DNA of 10,374 bases from Deltaproteobacteria bacterium (GTDB lineage Bacteria; Desulfobacterota; Desulfobacteria; Desulfobacterales; Desulfatibacillaceae). The notes beneath the pieces were generated by a model that saw only the letters and a list, made by a program, of their open reading frames with translations, was not told where the DNA came from and did not search any database. Shown one piece after another: positions 6,718 through 10,374 of the stretch. The DNA is taken from contig JAFDHW010000047.1 of assembly GCA_019308705.1 (NCBI GenBank), positions 1 to 10,374 of the forward strand, written 5' to 3'. The stretch's first letter is position 1; every line of letters begins with the position of its first letter. The position numbers and the translations under genes are program-made.

Positions 6718-7466
6718 CTATGGCGCGGGAGCGCCAAGAAGGAGGAAAAATTCCTTGTTTCCCTCGGGGCCCAGGATAGGGGAGGCCACGGGTTCGGAAA
6801 CCGCACACCCAAGGGCCTGGAAGTGTTCGGAAAGCTCGGAGAGCACCCGGGCGTGCTTTTTGGGATCGCGCACCACGCCTTTTTTGCCCACTTCTCCGCG
6901 GCCCACCTCGAACTGGGGCTTCACCAGGGCGAGCACGCGTCCTCCCGGCGCCAGCACGGAGAGCACGGGCTTTATCACCAGCTTAAGCGATATGAAGGAA
7001 ACATCGATGACCGCCAGGTCCGGCCGGGCGTCCAAGTCTTCGGGGGAGAGGGTGCGGACGTTCTTGCGTTCGATGACCGAAACCCGGGGTCGGTCCTAAG
7101 CTTCCAGGCCAACTGGCCGTAACCCACGTCCAGGGCGATGACCCGGGCCGCGCCCCGGGAAAGCAGGCAGTCCGTGAACCCGCCCGTGGAAGCGCCCACG
7201 TCCAGGCACACCAGGCCGGAGGGGTCCAGGCCAAAGGCGTCCAGGGCCCCGGCCAGCTTCACGCCCCCGCGGCTCACAAAGGGCGGCGGCTTATGTCTGA
7301 GCTTGATCTCGCTTTCCGGCGAGACCATGAACCCGGCCTTGTCGCGGGGCTCGTTGTCCACCAGCACGCCGCCGGAAAGGATGAGCGCGCGGGCTTTTTC
7401 GCGGGAAGGGGCCAGGCCCCGCCTGACCATGGCCTGGTCCAGCCGCTGTTTGGGGGCCTTGGCCAT
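6718..7466 (-). pseudogene. tlyA: tlyA, rRNA 2'-O-methyltransferase (S4 + FtsJ-type), broken by a one-base frameshift
   Basis: The TlyA family methylates ribose 2'-OH groups of rRNA (C1409 of 16S and C1920 of 23S in mycobacteria) using S-adenosylmethionine. The N-terminal part (7466 down to about 7086) encodes an S4 RNA-binding domain (residues 6-65) and the SAM motif [12 protein letters not shown]. The frame breaks after T-D-P at residue 127, in a C4 run (plus-strand G4 at 7086-7089). The -1 frame then continues exactly as TlyA should (R-V-S-V-I-E-R) to the TAG at 6718. Joined, the product is 249 residues, normal for the family, with the catalytic tetrad K70, D155, K183 and E239 complete. 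The unshifted frame runs on for 36 nonsense residues to a stop at 6975. All conserved residues are kept on both sides, so this is a very recent mutation or a base missing from the sequence. tlyA starts 3 bases after dxs stops, has no Shine-Dalgarno site of its own, and is probably translationally coupled. Confidence 0.9.
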
Positions 7467-7469
7467 GGG

Positions 7470-9341
7470 TCACGCGCCGGATGCTTCGAGGAGTTCCCTG
7501 GCTTTTTTCACGATCCCGGCGGCGTCCAGCCCGTACTTTTTTCGGAGCAGGGCAGGGGGCCCGTGTTCCACGAACCGGTCGGGCAGGCCGATGCGGGACA
7601 CGCACACGTCTTTTATGCCCGCCTCGTTCAAACACTCCATGACCGCGCTGCCGAACCCGCCGGAAAGCGCGTTTTCCTCGGCAACCACCATCCGGGGGAT
7701 CTCCCGGGCCAGGGATCGGATGAGCTTGGAATCCAGCGGCTTGGCGAACCGGGCGTTCACCACGGTGGCGGATATGCCTTCTTCCTTCAAAACCTTTGCG
7801 GCGGCGGTGGCTTCGCACACCATCCTGCCCAGGGCCAACAGCACCACGTCCTTGCCTTTTTGCAGGATTTCGGCCTTGCCCAGGAGAAGGATGTCCGGCT
7901 CGCCCTCGGGCAGCACGCCGGGCCCCGCGCCGCGGGGATAGCGCACGGCCACCGGGCGGTCCAGGCTGAGCGCCGTGGCCAGCATGTCCGCCAGCTCGCG
8001 CTCATCCTTGGGCGCCATGACCACCATGTTGGGCGCGACGCGCAAAAAGGACAGGTCAAAAGCCCCGTGGTGGGTGGGGCCGTCCTCGCCCACCAGCCCG
8101 GCCCGGTCCAGGGCGAAGGTAACGGGCAAAGATTCCAGGCACACGTCGTGGATGATCTGGTCGTAGGCGCGCTGCAGAAACGTACTGTAGATGGCCACGA
8201 TGGGCTTGAATCCCTCAGCCGCCAGGCCCGCGGCAAAGGTCACCCCGTGCTGCTCGGCGATGCCTACGTCAAAGAACCGGTCCGGGAACCGCTCGGAGAA
8301 CGCGGTAAGCCCCGTGCCCTCGGGCATGGCCGCGGTCACGGCCACCACGCGTTCGTCCTTTTCCGCCAGCGCGACGGCGGTCTTGCCGAAGATCTCCGTG
8401 TAGGAAACCCCGGAAGGGCTCTTGCAGTCGCCCGTGGACACCTCGAACCCGCCCACGCCGTGGAAATAGGTGGGGTTCTTTTCCGCGGGCGGGTACCCCT
8501 TGCCCTTGGTGGTGAGCACGTGCAAAAGCACGGGCGCGCGCACCTGGCGCACGTTGTCCAGGGTGCGGATCAACTGGTCCAGCCGGTGGCCGCGGATGGG
8601 CCCCACGTACGTGAAGTCAAAGGCCTCGAACAGCATGCCGGGCGTGATGAAGGCCTTCAAACCCTCCTCCAGCCTTTTCACCAGTTGGTACAGGCTGGGG
8701 GTGGAGCCCAGCATGCTTTTGAGTTCCTTGCGCCAGTCCCAGAAGGGCTTGGCCGAGAGCTTGCGGCTCAGAAAGGAGGACAACGCGCCCACGTTGGGGC
8801 TGATGGACATCTCGTTGTCGTTTAAGACCACGATGAGGTCCTTTTTCAGGTCCCCGGCCTGGTTCAAGCCCTCGTAGGCCAAACCCGCGGTCATGGACCC
8901 GTCGCCGATGACCGCGATGACCTTGGCGGGATCGTTCTTCATGGCCTTGGCGCAGGCCATGCCCAGACCCGCGGACACGCTGGTGGAGGAATGGCCCACG
9001 GTGAAGGCGTCGTAGGGGCTTTCGCTCATGCGCGCGAACCCGGAAAGCCCGCCGTGCTGGCGCAGGGTGGAAAACCGGTCCCGCCGGCCGGTCAAAAGCT
9101 TGTGGGCATAGGCCTGGTGGCCCACGTCCCAGATGATCTTGTCGCGAGGCGCGTCGAACACGTAGTGCAGGGCAATGGCCAGTTCCACCACGCCCAGGGA
9201 TGGGGCGAGGTGGCCGCCGGTCTTGGATACGGTTTGGATGATGACCTGCCGGATCTCCGCGGCCAGCTTAGGCAGGTCCTTTTTCGAGAGTTCCTTCAAG
9301 TCGGCCGGGCTTTGGATGCGGCTTAGAAATTCCGTGCTCAT
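7470..9341 (-). CDS. dxs: 1-deoxy-D-xylulose-5-phosphate synthase
   Basis: Dxs is the thiamine diphosphate-dependent enzyme that condenses pyruvate with glyceraldehyde 3-phosphate to give 1-deoxy-D-xylulose 5-phosphate. This is the first and often rate-limiting step of the MEP isoprenoid pathway, and the product also feeds thiamine and pyridoxal synthesis. The 623 residues match the usual length. Visible signatures are S/T-G-G-H44 (catalytic His region), G-H117-S-S-T-S, the ThDP/Mg motif G146-D-G-S-M-T-A-G followed by L-N174-D-N-E-M-S-I, and D358-V-G-I-A-E363-Q-H with the catalytic Glu. The C-terminal transketolase domain ends in the expected [10 protein letters not shown]. The start at 9341 fits the family N-terminus (S-P-A-D-L-K-E-L), although only a weak AAAGG lies well upstream. 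It is the third gene of the operon, 56 bases after ispA, and its stop lies 3 bases before tlyA. Confidence 0.97.
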   Translation of the reverse strand: MSTEFLSRIQSPADLKELSKKDLPKLAAEIRQVIIQTVSKTGGHLAPSLGVVELAIALHYVFDAPRDKIIWDVGHQAYAHKLLTGRRDRFSTLRQHGGLSGFARMSESPYDAFTVGHSSTSVSAGLGMACAKAMKNDPAKVIAVIGDGSMTAGLAYEGLNQAGDLKKDLIVVLNDNEMSISPNVGALSSFLSRKLSAKPFWDWRKELKSMLGSTPSLYQLVKRLEEGLKAFITPGMLFEAFDFTYVGPIRGHRLDQLIRTLDNVRQVRAPVLLHVLTTKGKGYPPAEKNPTYFHGVGGFEVSTGDCKSPSGVSYTEIFGKTAVALAEKDERVVAVTAAMPEGTGLTAFSERFPDRFFDVGIAEQHGVTFAAGLAAEGFKPIVAIYSTFLQRAYDQIIHDVCLESLPVTFALDRAGLVGEDGPTHHGAFDLSFLRVAPNMVVMAPKDERELADMLATALSLDRPVAVRYPRGAGPGVLPEGEPDILLLGKAEILQKGKDVVLLALGRMVCEATAAAKVLKEEGISATVVNARFAKPLDSKLIRSLAREIPRMVVAEENALSGGFGSAVMECLNEAGIKDVCVSRIGLPDRFVEHGPPALLRKKYGLDAAGIVKKARELLEASGA

Positions 9342-9370
9342 GGAGAAAATCAGGACCTTTTGATGTTGCC

Positions 9371-9388
9371 GCCGGAGATTCTCCCGGC
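9371..9388 (-). other. Intercistronic stem-loop between ispA and dxs
   Basis: On the minus strand GCC-G-GGAG-AAT-CTCC-GGC forms a seven-base-pair stem with one bulged G and a three-base loop, about ten bases after the ispA stop. No T-run follows, so it is not an intrinsic terminator. It could act in mRNA processing or tuning between the two cistrons, or be chance in GC-rich sequence. Confidence 0.3.
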
Positions 9389-9397
9389 GCTGCCGGG

Positions 9398-10294
9398 CTA
9401 CTTCCGCCGGTTTTCCAGGTAGCGCGCCAGGGCGCGCAAAGGATCGCTCCTGTTATCAAAGCCTTCCAGGGCGCGCAAGGCCTCCCTGGTGAGTTCCCGG
9501 GCGAATTCCCGCGCGCCGTCCAGGCCAAGGAGAGAGGGGTAGGTGCTCTTTTCCCGCAGTTCGTCCGTTCCCACGGCCTTGCCCAGTTCCTCGGGGCTTC
9601 CGCTCACGTTTAAAATGTCGTCGGTCACCTGGAACAGCAGGCCGATCTTTTGGGCGTATTCCAGGAGGGCGCTTTCCCGGGCGGCATCCGCTCCGGCCAG
9701 CACGGCGCCGGCCAAAACAGCCGCCTCGATGAGCGCGCCGGTCTTCTTGCGATGGAGATTTTCCAGTTCATTCAGGGAAATATGTTTCCCCTCGGCCTGG
9801 ATGTCCAGCATCTGGCCTTCCACCATGCCCGGCCAGCCGGCCTTTTCTGCGATGATTTCCGCCACCCGCATGCGGCTTTCGCACGAAGGCGGGCCGGGCC
9901 GGCACAGGACCTGGAACGCGTAGGTCAAAAGGGCGTCCCCGGCCAAGATGGCCGTAGCCTCGTCAAAGGCCTTGTGGCAGGTGGGCTTGCCGCGCCGAAG
10001 GTCGTCGTCGTCCATGGCGGGCAGGTCGTCGTGGATCAGGGAATAAGTGTGGATGAACTCCAGGGCGCAGGCCGCGTCCAGGCAGTCTTGTTGGCTTCCG
10101 CCCACGGCCTCGGCCGCGGCGATGCACAAAATGGGCCGCACCCGCTTGCCGCCCGCGTCCAGGCAATAGCGCATGGCCTGGGCCAGGCGGCTTTCTTTTG
10201 GCAGGACGTCCATGCGCCGGGCCATGGCCTCGTGCACCACCCGGCGCTTTTCCTCCAAATAGGAGGACAAATCCGCTGTCATGGCATTGGTCAT
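9398..10294 (-). CDS. ispA: Polyprenyl synthetase, farnesyl diphosphate synthase type (IspA)
   Basis: This soluble trans-prenyltransferase condenses isopentenyl diphosphate with allylic diphosphates, most likely to farnesyl diphosphate (C15), feeding quinone side chains and undecaprenyl phosphate. The 298-residue protein shows G48-G-K-R51 for diphosphate binding and the first Asp-rich motif D89-D-L-P-A-M-D95-D. The two-residue insertion in that motif and Y84 five residues ahead of it are hallmarks of bacterial type II FPP synthases. The second Asp-rich motif is D225-D-I-L-N229, with Asn in place of the last Asp. R-K-K-T-G (182-186) and the F-Q-x-x-D-D core are intact. The start at 10294 is favoured over the in-frame ATG at 10282 by a GGGGAGG box and by the ATGA overlap with xseB. 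A geranylgeranyl product cannot be excluded from sequence. It sits between xseB and dxs, a very common bacterial arrangement. Confidence 0.95.
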   Translation of the reverse strand: MTNAMTADLSSYLEEKRRVVHEAMARRMDVLPKESRLAQAMRYCLDAGGKRVRPILCIAAAEAVGGSQQDCLDAACALEFIHTYSLIHDDLPAMDDDDLRRGKPTCHKAFDEATAILAGDALLTYAFQVLCRPGPPSCESRMRVAEIIAEKAGWPGMVEGQMLDIQAEGKHISLNELENLHRKKTGALIEAAVLAGAVLAGADAARESALLEYAQKIGLLFQVTDDILNVSGSPEELGKAVGTDELREKSTYPSLLGLDGAREFARELTREALRALEGFDNRSDPLRALARYLENRRK

Positions 10295-10374
10295 TGCGCC
10301 TCCCCGGAATCTTCCTGCTCAAAGGGCTCCTCCCGGAGCTCTCCGTCGGATTCCCGCATGAGAATGGCGACCTT
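10291..10374 (-). CDS. xseB: Exodeoxyribonuclease VII small subunit, C-terminal fragment
   Basis: Only the last 27 codons are in the window, ending at TGA 10293-10291. The visible end reads K-V-A-I-L-M-R-E-S-D-G-E-L and then E-E-P-F-E-Q-E-D. This fits the end of the XseB coiled-coil helix (typically K-V-x-x-L-L-K-D-x-x-G-x-L) followed by the acidic P-F-E tail. XseB is the small helical subunit that assembles with XseA into exonuclease VII, which degrades single-stranded DNA. The stop overlaps the ispA ATG as ATGA, indicating translational coupling. The call rests on a short tail plus the conserved xseB-ispA-dxs order, so it is good but not certain. Confidence 0.8.
   Translation of the reverse strand, partial: KVAILMRESDGELREEPFEQEDSGEAQ
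10299..10305 (-). promoter_or_regulatory. Ribosome binding site deciding the ispA start
   Basis: GGGGAGG on the minus strand lies four bases before the ATG at 10294 and 16 bases before the next in-frame ATG at 10282. It therefore selects the first Met (protein beginning MTNAMTADL). It lies inside the last codons of xseB. Confidence 0.7.

Noticed and set aside
7080..7095. Programmed ribosomal frameshifting in tlyA
   Set aside because: A -1 slip after CCC would restore the protein, but there is no X-XXY-YYZ slippery heptamer and I saw no obvious downstream stimulator. An indel in the C run is simpler.
7293..8825. Long open frame (510 codons) on the plus strand opposite dxs and tlyA
   Set aside because: Same shadow effect. 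The dxs gene on the minus strand is complete and conserved throughout.

Overview
The window looks like a GC-rich, tightly packed piece of chromosome from a Gram-negative bacterium. Housekeeping gene types and the xseB-ispA-dxs-tlyA order suggest a sulfate-reducer-like member of the former Deltaproteobacteria (Desulfobacterota). That placement is inferred from protein flavour, not from any marker search. There is no tRNA, rRNA, CRISPR array, insertion sequence, phage gene or integration site, and no gene-free stretch longer than about 130 bases.

Layout. Positions 1-3471 (+) hold nearly all of dnaE, the DNA polymerase III alpha subunit, cut at its 5' end by the window edge. Positions 3546-3788 (-) encode an unrecognised 80-residue membrane protein. 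Back to back with it, at 3787-4557 (+), lies a secreted nuclease of the staphylococcal nuclease fold with a C-terminal cysteine/histidine metal-binding module. Positions 4526-6586 (-) encode a divergent, second-type elongation factor G paralogue. Its strong intrinsic terminator (4458-4495) lies inside the 3' end of the oppositely oriented nuclease gene. A 131-base gap (6587-6717) probably carries the EF-G promoter.

Positions 6718-10374 (-) are a four-gene operon read right to left: xseB (only its last 27 codons are in the window), ispA, dxs and tlyA. xseB and ispA overlap by ATGA, and dxs and tlyA are separated by 3 bases. The ispA-dxs gap is 55 bases and contains a small stem-loop. Dxs makes 1-deoxy-D-xylulose 5-phosphate, the entry point of the MEP isoprenoid pathway, and IspA condenses the resulting C5 units to farnesyl diphosphate. 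XseB (exonuclease VII small subunit) and TlyA (rRNA 2'-O-methyltransferase) are co-transcribed but functionally unrelated.

Most notable points: tlyA is broken by a one-base frameshift although all four catalytic residues survive across the break; the EF-G paralogue lacks the usual catalytic histidine; and the nuclease gene is compressed at both ends, sharing its start region with the divergent membrane gene and its stop region with the convergent EF-G gene. I see no convincing new multi-gene system. The small membrane protein and the nuclease are the least explained parts.
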